Notes: generated from the sequence alone by a model not told the origin. Shown: positions 18,775-27,350, counted from the first letter of the stretch. The stretch is DNA of 64,000 nucleotides from Vreelandella titanicae BH1 (GCF_000336575.1 NZ_AOPO01000004.1:186001-250000); one strand, 5' to 3'. Made by a program: numbers and translations.

Positions 18775-19774
18775 AGAGCAACACAATAGCCAACCGCCAT
18801 CCACAAGAGCCACCACCTTGCGGGTGGCGGTACTGATGATGCCCGGCCAAGTGCCACTTGATTTGGTTGGCCCACTTCAGGTCTTACAGTGTGCTGACCG
18901 GCTTTCGATAGACATTCAGGTGCGCTATCTCGGCCCCAAAGCGGCCATGCAGTGGCTAGGGCCGCTGACCCTTAGCGGCATCGATCCCTTGCCTGAACAG
19001 CTTCCTACTCAAGATTTACTGCTTATTCCTGGGCAGTACCGCAATAGCCTTGAGCCATTAGCGCAGCAAGAGTGTGTTGCTTGGCTCAAAGCGAATGCCC
19101 ACTATGCAGATACGCTGATGACCGTTTGCTCAGGCACGCTATTACTGGCAGACGCGGGCCTGTTAAAGGGAAGACGCTGTACCACCCACCACGCGCTAAT
19201 CGAGCAGTTACAAGCCAAAGCCCCACAAGCAAAGGTACAAAGTGATTGTATCTTTACCGAGGACGGGCGCTATTTAACCAGCGCGGGGATTTCGACCGGC
19301 ATTGATACCATGCTGTACTGGCTTACCCGTGCTTGTGGCCATTCACTGGCCTTGGCGGTAGCGCGAGAGATGGTGCTGTATCTTCGTCGCAGTGGTCAGG
19401 AGCCTCAATTGGGTGCATGGCTTGAGGGCCGCAATCATGTGGATGAACGGCTGCATCGCGTTCAAGATGCAATATGTGCCGCCCCTTCGCAAACCTGGCG
19501 TATCGAGACATTGGCGGCTCAGGCAGCCATGAGCGAGCGTCATTTCCGGCGCCAATTCAAAAGCCTCACCGGCATGCTGGTGGGCGACTACATTATGGGG
19601 TTGCGCCTGCAGCGAGCCAAAGCGTTAATGACCGAAACGACATGGACGCTAGCGCGTATCGCCGAAGCATCCGGATTCGGGGATGAGCGGCAGCTAAGGC
19701 GCAACTGGGCTCGCCAGGAAAAAGCGCCGCCTAGTGTATGGCGCCGGGCCAGCTCCCAGATGCTGCGTGATTGA
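18767..19774 (+). CDS. GlxA-family regulator (DJ-1/PfpI domain plus AraC HTH)
   Basis: The 335-residue protein has an N-terminal class-I glutamine-amidotransferase-like domain (VAVLMMPGQVPLDLVGPLQ, with the nucleophile-position Cys in LMTVCSGTLLLADAG) and a C-terminal AraC double HTH (LAAQAAMSERHFRRQFKSLT and ARIAEASGFGDERQLRRNW). Its start overlaps the isochorismatase-family gene. Such proteins regulate amine or amide catabolism (glycine betaine, carnitine) in related bacteria; the effector here is unknown. Confidence 0.92.
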   Translation: MSEEQHNSQPPSTRATTLRVAVLMMPGQVPLDLVGPLQVLQCADRLSIDIQVRYLGPKAAMQWLGPLTLSGIDPLPEQLPTQDLLLIPGQYRNSLEPLAQQECVAWLKANAHYADTLMTVCSGTLLLADAGLLKGRRCTTHHALIEQLQAKAPQAKVQSDCIFTEDGRYLTSAGISTGIDTMLYWLTRACGHSLALAVAREMVLYLRRSGQEPQLGAWLEGRNHVDERLHRVQDAICAAPSQTWRIETLAAQAAMSERHFRRQFKSLTGMLVGDYIMGLRLQRAKALMTETTWTLARIAEASGFGDERQLRRNWARQEKAPPSVWRRASSQMLRD

Positions 19775-19819
19775 GTTAATGTGAGCCATCATTAAAAAAA
19801 CATACCATTGGTTAACGCC

Positions 19820-20623
19820 ATGACCGAGTTCATCTTGCCAAGCAACGCTAACGATCTAAATTTTCGGCATCGCCTGCCTGATAAACGCTTAGCCCCGTGG
19901 GTTCAGTGCCTTTGGTCAATGGGGCGCCCAGGGCATCTCACTGAATCAAGAACCGAAAAGTTCTACCCTGATGCCGGTGCTAGCCTCAGCATCAAGCTCA
20001 CCAGCCCCCACCCCATTATCACGCTCTGTTTCAACAAAACCACGTTGATAGAGACACTCGACACCACCGCACCCTGTCTGGGCATTCGTTTTAAGGCAGC
20101 CGGCACCCACTGCTTGCTGGGTTTGCTACCCGAAGCATTCACAGATACACACTACCGCTTGGATAACGAGCTTGAACCATTAGGATTGCAAGGATTAATA
20201 CCTGTGGTAGAGCGCCTCTACCAGTCGGACTCGCAACAGGGTTTACGCCTGCTGGAAACATGGTTGTTACATCGACTAGAAAGCCAGCCACCCGCCAATA
20301 GCCGTATCACTAAGATTGTTCAAGCCATTGGAGCACTTCAGCTTCCGCCCCAACAGTTAGGCGCCACGCTAGGGTTTACTCGACGTACCCTGGAGCGCAA
20401 ATTAAAACGCGAGGTGGGCGTTACCCCAGGCCAATTAGTGGCCTATGCCCGGCTGAACCGAGCCCGCCATGGACTGCTTGCAACCACGCTGCCCCTAACG
20501 GAAATAGCCCTGCAATGCGGCTACTATGACCAAGCTCACTTCACCCATGCCTTCCAATCACTCGCCTATGAAACGCCCGCCGCCTATCGCAAGCGCAAAC
20601 TGTCGCAAATTTACAAGGCGTAA
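19820..20623 (+). CDS. AraC-family transcriptional regulator
   Basis: This 267-residue protein has an N-terminal domain (DKRLAPWVQCLWSM, FYPDAGASLSIKL) of the DUF6597 type, followed by an AraC HTH pair (LGATLGFTRRTLERKLKREVG and ALQCGYYDQAHFTHAFQSL). The ATG at 19820 is preferred over a TTG at 19808. A carboxymuconolactone-decarboxylase-like gene follows 52 bp downstream on the same strand and may be its target or partner. Confidence 0.9.
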   Translation: MTEFILPSNANDLNFRHRLPDKRLAPWVQCLWSMGRPGHLTESRTEKFYPDAGASLSIKLTSPHPIITLCFNKTTLIETLDTTAPCLGIRFKAAGTHCLLGLLPEAFTDTHYRLDNELEPLGLQGLIPVVERLYQSDSQQGLRLLETWLLHRLESQPPANSRITKIVQAIGALQLPPQQLGATLGFTRRTLERKLKREVGVTPGQLVAYARLNRARHGLLATTLPLTEIALQCGYYDQAHFTHAFQSLAYETPAAYRKRKLSQIYKA

Positions 20624-20675
20624 AAAAACCTCGACGTTAAGCTGAGCTCTCAACTTACTCACCGAGGTCACCCAC

Positions 20676-21131
20676 ATGTCTACTCGTATCTCTCAACAGT
20701 CTGTATATCGCCTTTGCCCCCGCCTAGCTAAGCACCTGACGGCACTAGGCGACGTTGCCCCAGACTCAACGGTTGATCGCTCGATAATCCACTTGGTCAA
20801 CCTACGTGTTTCGCAAATTAATCACTGCTGCTTTTGTCAGCACATGCATTCGCAAGAGGCCAGAGACGATGGCGAACACCAGGTTCGCTTAGACGTATTG
20901 CCTGCTTGGCGTGAAGCCCCCTGCTTCAGCACACAAGAGCGCGCCGCACTCGCCTGGGCCGAAGCACTAACACTGGTCAGCCAGCAAGCGGTGAGTGACA
21001 ACGACTATCAAAACGCCCTAGCTGCGTTTGGTGAGCAGGGGCTAATTGACCTCACCGCCATTATTGTCCAAATCAACAGTTGGAATCGAGTATCGGTGGG
21101 CTTTCAGTTTGCACCGGACATCAGTATTTAA
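20676..21131 (+). CDS. Carboxymuconolactone decarboxylase/AhpD-like protein
   Basis: In this 151-residue alpha-helical AhpD-like protein the redox-active motif is seen in INHCCFCQHMHSQEARDDGE (CxxC followed by H, about residues 49-66). Such proteins act as peroxidase partners or alkylhydroperoxide reductases. Together with the upstream AraC regulator, it looks like a small stress-response unit, which is inferred from spacing only. Confidence 0.88.
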   Translation: MSTRISQQSVYRLCPRLAKHLTALGDVAPDSTVDRSIIHLVNLRVSQINHCCFCQHMHSQEARDDGEHQVRLDVLPAWREAPCFSTQERAALAWAEALTLVSQQAVSDNDYQNALAAFGEQGLIDLTAIIVQINSWNRVSVGFQFAPDISI

Positions 21132-21174
21132 GCACTGAGGCTCTTGAAAGTAATAGTTCAGATAAGGAAACAGA

Positions 21175-21381
21175 ATGAACAGTGAGATAGCGCAGCATCA
21201 ACAGCTACCCAACCTACTCGGTCTCTTATCAAGCTTATTTTTCTTCTTTGGAAGTCTTTTGTTTCTTCCCGCTTTTGCGAGCTACGCAACCGTAGGCGTA
21301 TGGTGTTTTGTAATGGGCTCACTGATCATGTTCATTATTTACGTGATGAGTATGAGAGATACTGGTAAGAAGCGCGGCTAA
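21175..21381 (+). CDS. Small YrhK-like membrane protein
   Basis: This 68-residue protein has two hydrophobic helices (LLGLLSSLFFFFGSLLFL and VWCFVMGSLIMFIIYVM) and the spacing seen in the YrhK domain. A ggaaac ribosome site precedes the ATG. No function is known. Confidence 0.6.
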   Translation: MNSEIAQHQQLPNLLGLLSSLFFFFGSLLFLPAFASYATVGVWCFVMGSLIMFIIYVMSMRDTGKKRG

Positions 21382-21419
21382 TAGAGCACACATACGAAAG
21401 TAAGAAACGTCGGTTATAG

Positions 21420-21442
21420 CCGCTGGGTTAGCTACCCAGCGG
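21420..21442. terminator. Perfect 9-bp hairpin between convergent genes
   Basis: CCGCTGGGT-TAGCT-ACCCAGCGG sits between the ends of the small membrane-protein gene and the ABM gene, and contains the latter's stop codon. The position suits a bidirectional terminator, although no long T-run flanks it. Confidence 0.45.
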
Positions 21443-21713
21443 ATTGCTGACTGTAATGCCTTTCAATATTGGCTGAAACCTTACCCCAGGCGGAGGATTT
21501 CACTCTAGCTTGATGTCGCTCAAAAGAGTCTCGGTCAATGAACTCTTCATACACATCAAATCGATAGGGGTTAATAGTGCCTTGAACAACCTCAAAAACG
21601 AGGCAGCCGGGCTCAGACAGGGTTAACCGCTTATGGTTGATGAGCTCTGCTTTAACAGCGTTCAGATCCGGCTCGGGGACGATGATAAATCCTTTCAGTA
21701 TGACCTTTGGCAT
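21432..21713 (-). CDS. Antibiotic biosynthesis monooxygenase (ABM) domain protein
   Basis: The 93-residue protein starts at the ATG at 21713, which has a gagga ribosome site 6 nt upstream (an open extension to 21884 has no such support). MPKVILKGFIIVPEPDLNAV followed by LSEPGCLVFEVVQ is the ABM ferredoxin-like fold of YgiN-type quinol monooxygenases. Single gene; substrate unknown. Confidence 0.87.
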   Translation of the reverse strand: MPKVILKGFIIVPEPDLNAVKAELINHKRLTLSEPGCLVFEVVQGTINPYRFDVYEEFIDRDSFERHQARVKSSAWGKVSANIERHYSQQSAG

Positions 21714-21855
21714 TGATTTCCTCGGCGCAGAATCTGCCAACTGCGCTAATGATATGGTTCCGCAACAGTCCATAGGCAGGCATGATGGCCTTGTTATCAA
21801 GTGTAATTTACTGCATGATTTTGACATTGCCGTTTCCATGAGGCTGGGTAAATAG

Positions 21856-22092
21856 ATGAATACAGCGCAACTTGAAACCATCACGAACGAAGCAATGACC
21901 CTATCGGAGAAAGACCGAGCTAAACTCGCTCATGATTTGGTAGCAAGCCTGGATGGTATGGCTGAAATCAGTGTATCGGAAGCTTGGGACGCGGAGATAT
22001 GTCGCAGAATCAATGAGATTGAATCTGGCAAAATCAAATCTTTAGATGTCAGTGAAGTCCTTGAGCGTGCCAGAGCTCGGTTAAGGAACTGA
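21856..22092 (+). CDS. Antitoxin, addiction-module component family
   Basis: The 78-residue protein (LSEKDRAKLAHDLVASLDG in the N-terminal half, then EAWDAEICRRINEIESGKIK) matches the putative addiction-module component family. It lies 2 bp before a RelE/ParE-type toxin gene and would bind and neutralise it and repress the shared promoter. The upstream 140 bp are shared with the divergent ABM gene. Confidence 0.87.
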   Translation: MNTAQLETITNEAMTLSEKDRAKLAHDLVASLDGMAEISVSEAWDAEICRRINEIESGKIKSLDVSEVLERARARLRN

Positions 22093-22094
22093 TT

Positions 22095-22406
22095 TTGATA
22101 GTAAAGGTTAGTCCAGAGGCTTCAGAAGAACTGATGGAAGCCGCAGCTTGGTATGAACTCGAATCACCGGGGCTTGGTGAACAGCTTATTGATACCTTTG
22201 AACAAGCTACCACAAAGCTAAGCGCACCAAATCCACCACTGGTTCCTGTAATAGGCGAAGCACGCAAACGTGGCGCAAAGCGCTTCATCCTTCAACAATT
22301 CCCGTTTTCCCTTGTGACTGTTTCCAATAACCAAACAATTACCATTGTTGCTTTCGCCCATCACTTGAGAAAGCCGGGCTACTGGCATAATCGGGTTAGC
22401 CCATAA
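22095..22406 (+). CDS. RelE/ParE-family toxin
   Basis: This 103-residue protein with a TTG start two bases after the antitoxin stop has the fold markers of ParE/RelE toxins: VSPEASEELMEAAAWYELES, the basic core RKRGAKRFILQQFPFSLVTV and a C-terminal VAFAHHLRKPGYW. It is probably a gyrase inhibitor or mRNA interferase; the choice cannot be made from sequence. Confidence 0.88.
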   Translation: MIVKVSPEASEELMEAAAWYELESPGLGEQLIDTFEQATTKLSAPNPPLVPVIGEARKRGAKRFILQQFPFSLVTVSNNQTITIVAFAHHLRKPGYWHNRVSP

Positions 22407-22460
22407 TGCCACTCATCACGCACCTATCGCTTTCATTTCATTAGTATGAAGTACGCCCCT

Positions 22461-22970
22461 CTACTGCTGAGTTAACCGATATTGCCTCACTGGACGGCCA
22501 TGAAATTCAAGATTATCGAACACAGAAAACCCGGCTTTCTCTGCGACCTTAAGCGACGCAACATTTTCAGGCTCAATAATAACCACCACCGACGATAGCT
22601 GCTTTTGATTAAATGCCTTATGAAGTACCGCTTGCACGGCCTCAGACGCCAGCCCCTGGCCCCAGTACTGTTTGGCTAGCCGATAGCCTAGCCCCATCTC
22701 CTCAACACCATTGACCTCTTCGGGGCTGACACCACAAAAGCCAACAAGCTTACCGGCCCCCTTCTCAACTAAAGCCCATGGCCCGATACGGTGAGACGCA
22801 TAGCTCTCCAAACACCACTCGATAAACCGCCGAGTCGCCGTTTCATCGCAAACGCCTCGAATCGAATATTTCATCACCTCAGGGTCGCTGAGGATATTGG
22901 TTAACTCGGGAACATCGTCTAAGGACAACGTTCTTATAACCAGCCTCTCCGTTTCACAAATTTGCACCAT
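22461..22970 (-). CDS. GNAT-family N-acetyltransferase (RimJ/RimL type)
   Basis: In this 169-residue protein the ATG at 22970 has a strong aaggagg ribosome site. ERLVIRTLSLDDVPELTNIL is the RimJ/RimL-type start; motif A is LAKQYWGQGLASEAVQAVL and the C-terminus has ENVASLKVAEKAGF. The acceptor is unknown. Confidence 0.9.
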   Translation of the reverse strand: MVQICETERLVIRTLSLDDVPELTNILSDPEVMKYSIRGVCDETATRRFIEWCLESYASHRIGPWALVEKGAGKLVGFCGVSPEEVNGVEEMGLGYRLAKQYWGQGLASEAVQAVLHKAFNQKQLSSVVVIIEPENVASLKVAEKAGFSVFDNLEFHGRPVRQYRLTQQ

Positions 22971-23107
22971 TTCCTCCTTGTTGATGATGCTCTCGGCAAG
23001 CGCTAGCTCCGCCCCAATTGATTGTCGGCAGGAGTGTGCCTTTACTGAGCCTAAGCCCTCGGCGTTTGGCAAAAGCTACCAAAAGTGGGGACAGCTCAAG
23101 GAAGAGG

Positions 23108-23599
23108 TTAAGCGTCGCGATGGTGTGGCGAAGAGCCTGAAAACTCAACGATGGCTTCAATTTCCACAGCAAACCCCTTCGGCAATGAGCCAACACCAAT
23201 GGCAGAGCGTGCATGCTCACCGCGCTCACCAAGAACGGTAACAAACAGGTCGGAACAACCGTTGATGACTTCAGTGTGAGAAGTAAAGTTAGGATCAGCA
23301 TTGACCATACCAAACACCTTCACGACACGCTGAACCCGATCAAAGTCACCCAGCGCTTCTTTAATGAGCGCAAGGAGATACAGGCCAACCTCTTGAGCGT
23401 ACATCCGAGCCTGCTCAACAGTGACTTCCTGCCCAACTTTTGGGACAACAACTCCCTCTTCTCGCAACGGAGCACCCTTACCTGATAGATAGAGCATGTT
23501 GTCCGAAATGGCATAGGAACGAAAGTTGCCCCTTGGCGTGGTAACGACGGGCAGATCCAATCCCAGCGAACGGATACGCTCTTCCACGGTTGATTTCAT
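23108..23599 (-). CDS. RidA-family protein (YjgF/endoribonuclease L-PSP)
   Basis: The 163-residue protein has the RidA trimer fold: YAISDNMLYLSGKGAPLREE, GDFDRVQRVVKVFGMVN, then the conserved C-terminal VGSLPKGFAVEIEAIV. RidA deaminates reactive enamine/imine intermediates; the usual active-site Arg of archetypal RidA cannot be assigned with certainty here, so it may belong to an Rid subgroup. The ATG at 23599 has ggag upstream; an in-frame TTG at 23611 lacks support. Confidence 0.9.
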   Translation of the reverse strand: MKSTVEERIRSLGLDLPVVTTPRGNFRSYAISDNMLYLSGKGAPLREEGVVVPKVGQEVTVEQARMYAQEVGLYLLALIKEALGDFDRVQRVVKVFGMVNADPNFTSHTEVINGCSDLFVTVLGERGEHARSAIGVGSLPKGFAVEIEAIVEFSGSSPHHRDA

Positions 23600-23741
23600 T
23601 ACAGGCTCCAAGTATTTGCTGTTAAGGCGTTTGTAACAACGTGTACTGATTTATTAAAGATCTTGACGACGATACACATTCCATTTCTTGATCTCACTGA
23701 AACCAAAACACGATATAACAGACTTAACCATGCTAGTTTAA

Positions 23742-24200
23742 TTAAATATTCGTCCTGATTTTGGCAGCGAGATCCGCTAAAATGTTATCGTCTTCACGTT
23801 TATAGTCATGGGACGAAATATAGCCTTCATACCGATCAAAATATTTGTTCACGCTAGACGCAATAGGCTTGAACGCCGAATGTTGACCCGTCCCGTGCAT
23901 AGGGAATAGTTTCGCATGTAAATGATCCACTCCATAACCTTCGAATATCATTCCCGTACGACCAACATCATCCAATACTTCATCAAGCAGCAAAGCCACT
24001 CGCTGTGAAGCCAATACCAGCGCCGTAACGACATCATCATCTTGAGCAAACAGGTAGCTTGGAACATGATGCTTCGGAATGACCACTGAAACCCCAGGTG
24101 TATTCGGATAAATGGACAGAAAGGCCAAGTGATTTGCGTCCTCCCATATCTTGTGACATGGAACGTTACCAGCCACGATCTCACAAAAAACACAGCTCAT
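23742..24200 (-). CDS. HIT-family hydrolase
   Basis: This 152-residue protein starts SCVFCEIVAGNVPCHKIWED and carries the histidine triad in GVDHLHAKLFP near residue 95 (HxH rather than the full HxHxHxx, with the third position Lys), so catalysis may be altered. An aaggagtg ribosome site precedes the ATG at 24200. HIT proteins hydrolyse nucleotide phosphoramidates or dinucleoside polyphosphates. Confidence 0.87.
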   Translation of the reverse strand: MSCVFCEIVAGNVPCHKIWEDANHLAFLSIYPNTPGVSVVIPKHHVPSYLFAQDDDVVTALVLASQRVALLLDEVLDDVGRTGMIFEGYGVDHLHAKLFPMHGTGQHSAFKPIASSVNKYFDRYEGYISSHDYKREDDNILADLAAKIRTNI

Positions 24201-24275
24201 GCTCACTCCTTGATTTCATTTTATACTCCGTTGTTCAGAGACAGCCCTGGTAGGGCGATGCGGTAAAAGGTCAGG

Positions 24276-24450
24276 CTACAGATCAGATCCATGATTGATG
24301 CCGTCGCTAACCGGGACACCTTCCAAATCACAGGGGTTAACGCCTTCTAAGCACCCAACATTGAATCCATACACATTGGAGTTCAAGCGCGTTTGGTGAT
24401 GAGTGTAGATGCCGCAATTTGAGCAGAAGTAGTGTTTAGCGAAGGCTAAC
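24276..24450 (-). pseudogene. 3' fragment of a GFA-family gene
   Basis: About 175 bp are nearly identical (roughly nine bases in ten) to the 3' part of the intact GFA gene at 25185-25580, including the codons for FCSKCGIYTHHQT and for NPCDLDGVPVSDGINH. The upstream (5') part is absent. It is therefore a partial duplicate left on the other side of the GNAT gene at 24483. Confidence 0.8.
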
Positions 24451-24482
24451 TCAGAGCAAAAGCACCCCGAGACTAGCTTTTA

Positions 24483-25010
24483 TTAACCCCTGAACTCGTA
24501 GTGGAAAACGTCCCTATACTCCCCGTTCAATTGAGGGGCTTGATAAAACTTTTTGGTTCTTGTCGTGAATCTAAACCCTGCTTTGGCTAAAGCCATTTGT
24601 GCAGCGACGTTCTCGACGTCAGTGAAGGTGTTAACTCTTATTGCGTGATCTTCTGCGAGCAAGTGCTGTGCGGTAAGTACCAACGCCTCTGCTGCGTACC
24701 CGCAACCTCTATATGGTCGCCCGATACCAAAGTGAACAACCATTGAGTCTTTACTTTTTACAACGGTTATCAGCCCTATGGCACCTCCTTCCCTGATAGC
24801 ATCTACAACCCAAATACACTTGCCTGTTAACGCCATACTTTCAGGAACGGAAAGATTTTGAAACATCTTTTCAGTTTGTTCGATTTCAGTGTGAGGGTGC
24901 CGTGCAAGGTATTTTGTTGAGCCTAAATCCCCCGTATAGCTTTTAAAGATTGGGGCAATATCTTCAGGCCAGTAGTACCTCAAAACTAGCCTTTTGGAAG
25001 CCGTAATCAT
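24483..25010 (-). CDS. GNAT-family N-acetyltransferase
   Basis: In this 175-residue protein ASKRLVLRYYWPEDIAPIFK opens the RimJ/RimL fold; motif A is FGIGRPYRGCGYAAEALV and NVAAQMALAKAGFRF ends it. The ATG at 25010 has an aaaggat ribosome site; an upstream in-frame start at 25049 is possible. It lies between a complete GFA gene and a duplicate fragment of that gene, so it may have arrived with the duplication. Confidence 0.88.
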   Translation of the reverse strand: MITASKRLVLRYYWPEDIAPIFKSYTGDLGSTKYLARHPHTEIEQTEKMFQNLSVPESMALTGKCIWVVDAIREGGAIGLITVVKSKDSMVVHFGIGRPYRGCGYAAEALVLTAQHLLAEDHAIRVNTFTDVENVAAQMALAKAGFRFTTRTKKFYQAPQLNGEYRDVFHYEFRG

Positions 25011-25184
25011 GTTTGGATCCTTTACGTCGCCACAACAGCGCAGTTCCATTGCTTCCGTACGAAAAGGCTTTAATTTATATCATCTTTCAGGCGATGAATA
25101 TGGATGGAGTATCCCAAAGCAACCTCGATACCTGGATTTAACCAACCGGGTAGGCACTCTGCACTAGCACTTCCTAGCTCTCCG

Positions 25185-25580
25185 CTACAGATCAGATTCA
25201 TGGTTGATACCGTCGCTAACCGGTACACCATCCAAATCACAGGGGTTAACGCCTTCCAGGCACCCGACATTGAATCCATACACAGTGGGGTTCGAGCGCG
25301 TTTGGTGGTGGGTGTAGATGCCGCATTTTGAACAGAAGTAATGCTTTGCGACACCTGAATTGAATTGATATAGCTTTAGATGCTCAGCACCGCGAAGAAT
25401 GTGAAGACCGCTCAATGGTACATAGGCCATGACAGCACCTTTGCGCCTACAAATAGAGCAGTTACACCTTTTCAGGTCAACAAGACCATCAGGCAGATCG
25501 AGTTCGAGCTCCACCATGCCGCAGTGGCATGTAGCCCTGTGCCTAGGTTGAATGTTAACTCCGCCCACTTGCTTGACCAC
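25185..25580 (-). CDS. GFA/CENP-V-family zinc protein
   Basis: This protein of up to 131 residues has the zinc ligands of the GFA (glutathione-dependent formaldehyde-activating enzyme-like) fold: CHCGMVELELDL, then CNCSICRRKGAV and HYFCSKCGIYTHHQ. The start is uncertain: GTG at 25580 gives 18 residues before the first cysteine pair and no good ribosome site is seen. The function of stand-alone GFA proteins is unclear. A partial second copy lies at 24276-24450. Confidence 0.88.
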   Translation of the reverse strand: MVKQVGGVNIQPRHRATCHCGMVELELDLPDGLVDLKRCNCSICRRKGAVMAYVPLSGLHILRGAEHLKLYQFNSGVAKHYFCSKCGIYTHHQTRSNPTVYGFNVGCLEGVNPCDLDGVPVSDGINHESDL

Positions 25581-25614
25581 AGCTTTCCCCCGTATCTATC
25601 GCTGGCGAGGCGTT

Positions 25615-26241
25615 TTATAAGTTAGCATCAACTTCCTTCAGCCCTAGAAGCACCGCTGCGCCAATCAAAAACGATCCAGATACCTTACCTAAGTACTGGC
25701 GCGCTGATGACTTTAGTTTCGTACTAACCCATTCAGCTGATTTACCGTAGGAAAACAAGAAAACCGCATCCATGATGAGATACGTGGCACTCAGTATCGC
25801 AAACTGATGCAGAAGGGGCTCAGATGGGTTAATGAACTGTGGAAAAAGAGCAGCGAAAAAAATAACGGCTTTAGGGTTTGCGGCTGAAGTGATAAAACCT
25901 TGCCAAAACAAGCTTTGTTTCGACCGCCCCTGATTCGCCACACCTACATGGCCCCCACTCTTTGAGAAGATCAACCTTAGGCCTAAGTACGATAAATATG
26001 CCACCCCCGCCCACTTCACAACGATAAAAAAATCACTGGATTGCTGAACAATGCTCACCAAACCTATCGAGGCGACAATCATTTGTAAAAAATTGGCTGA
26101 CAAATCGCCAGCAGCGGTAAATAGCGACCGTTGGAAGCCATTGCTAACGCTATTGGAAAGCATCAAAAGCTGGCTAGGGCCCGGTGTACTCATCAAAATG
26201 AATACGGTGCTGACATACAGAAGCCAAATTTCCGTTCCCAT
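25615..26241 (-). CDS. LysE-family translocator
   Basis: The 208-residue membrane protein carries the LysE/RhtB signature MSTPGPSQLLMLSNSVSNG near residue 18 and ITSAANPKAVIFFAALFPQF. It has five to six hydrophobic segments. A gagggg ribosome site lies close to the ATG. It is the third LysE-type exporter of the window; substrate unknown. Confidence 0.9.
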   Translation of the reverse strand: MGTEIWLLYVSTVFILMSTPGPSQLLMLSNSVSNGFQRSLFTAAGDLSANFLQMIVASIGLVSIVQQSSDFFIVVKWAGVAYLSYLGLRLIFSKSGGHVGVANQGRSKQSLFWQGFITSAANPKAVIFFAALFPQFINPSEPLLHQFAILSATYLIMDAVFLFSYGKSAEWVSTKLKSSARQYLGKVSGSFLIGAAVLLGLKEVDANL

Positions 26242-26292
26242 ATCCCCTCACTTTTCAAAATTAAAGTGTGTAACGCCCGCAGAATCAACGAT

Positions 26293-26670
26293 CTAAGACT
26301 GAACCTCAAAAGGAGAAATAGCCGTACCTTGGTTGTAAACCATTTTCCAGTCACTTCCCTCTTTCCGCCATATTGACGTTCGCCGAGAATAGCTTGTACC
26401 TAAGCCATTTTGACGACTGATAGCAACCCTATAAAAGAGCTGAATAAGATCAGAGCTCAATCTCCGGTGCTCAAAGTCCTGAGATATGGCCGACCATGCG
26501 GACTCCTGCGGCAAACAATCAAGGACACTATCTAACCCGAAAAAATCGCCTGATGTGCCGATCTCCAGGAAATCCGAGGATAGCAGAGACCGCAGCTTCG
26601 CCGGTGACCTGCGCACCTCGAAGCTAAGCAAGGCTCTCTCCTTTTCTATCAGATCCGCTTCGATTTCCAT
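26293..26670 (-). CDS. DUF4440 (NTF2-like) protein
   Basis: This 125-residue alpha+beta protein of the NTF2-like superfamily starts with EKERALLSFEVRRSPAKLRS, has the SDFLEIGTSGDFFG segment in the middle and ends with TSIWRKEGSDWKMVYNQGT. No catalytic residue can be named. It may be a small-molecule-binding or stress protein. Confidence 0.85.
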   Translation of the reverse strand: MEIEADLIEKERALLSFEVRRSPAKLRSLLSSDFLEIGTSGDFFGLDSVLDCLPQESAWSAISQDFEHRRLSSDLIQLFYRVAISRQNGLGTSYSRRTSIWRKEGSDWKMVYNQGTAISPFEVQS

Positions 26671-26741
26671 AGCCGATTACCCTAACATCTGAACTCGACA
26701 ACCTCCCGCGGCTCCTTGGTTAGAGCCTGTAGAATGGATGG

Positions 26742-27260
26742 TTAGCTCCCCTTTTCCTCGAGCAAGTCGACATAAGCGCCTTCAATGAGCTGGGATGACT
26801 CGATACCGAGCCGATCCAATAAGTGGTGCGCGACTTCCACACCGGGCTGTGATGACTCACTGGAGGAAAGTACCACTTCAAGTTCAAGAAAGTGCCCAAG
26901 GCCCTCCACTCTATCGAGATGTACACGAGTCCTGTCAACAAGATACAGCGTGCGATGTTTTCGAACACGGCCAACTTCACCATAAGCCAGCGAAAGCGTC
27001 TCTCGCAACGCCTCAGGCTCATCGGTTTGCGAGCGAACGTAAAACGATTCTTTCGGGCCTGCCTGATTGGCGCGCAGGTAAAAAATGAGTTCGCCGTGCT
27101 TTTCTGAAAACACCCGAAGCTTCAGCCGACCAGCCTCACAATGGAAGAAGGTATCGTCTTGCACTATCTCAGTAGGCCCATTGTCCGCGATCTTAGCCAC
27201 CCTGGACTCGAGCGCTTCGATGTTGTCGATACGTGCTTTGATCTCAATATTTCTGGCCAT
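26742..27260 (-). CDS. CYTH-domain protein (class IV adenylate cyclase/triphosphatase family)
   Basis: This 172-residue protein begins with the tunnel-fold signature MARNIEIKARIDN (ExxxK-type metal and substrate ligands), followed by RLKLRVFSEKHGELIFYLR and the acidic VHLDRVEGLGHFLELEVVL. A ggagg ribosome site precedes the ATG at 27260. CYTH enzymes are class IV adenylate cyclases, thiamine triphosphatases or inorganic triphosphatases; the exact activity cannot be told apart here. Confidence 0.88.
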   Translation of the reverse strand: MARNIEIKARIDNIEALESRVAKIADNGPTEIVQDDTFFHCEAGRLKLRVFSEKHGELIFYLRANQAGPKESFYVRSQTDEPEALRETLSLAYGEVGRVRKHRTLYLVDRTRVHLDRVEGLGHFLELEVVLSSSESSQPGVEVAHHLLDRLGIESSQLIEGAYVDLLEEKGS

Positions 27261-27350
27261 GGTAAGTGCCTCCGCCGCTTTCGTTCGGTGCAAACCCTTG
27301 AAATCTGCTGGCTGGTCTATCAAGAGTCAATGCCCAGTGGGCAAGCAAAA

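Noticed and set aside
25545-25625. attC between GFA and LysE genes
   Set aside because: ATAAAACGCCTCGCC and GGGCGGAGTTAAC are partly complementary, but the first core lacks the AAC pattern and part of the site overlaps the GFA reading frame.
26235-26300. attC between LysE and DUF4440 genes
   Set aside because: Only a GCGGGCGTTA-like half site is present; the partner core is missing.
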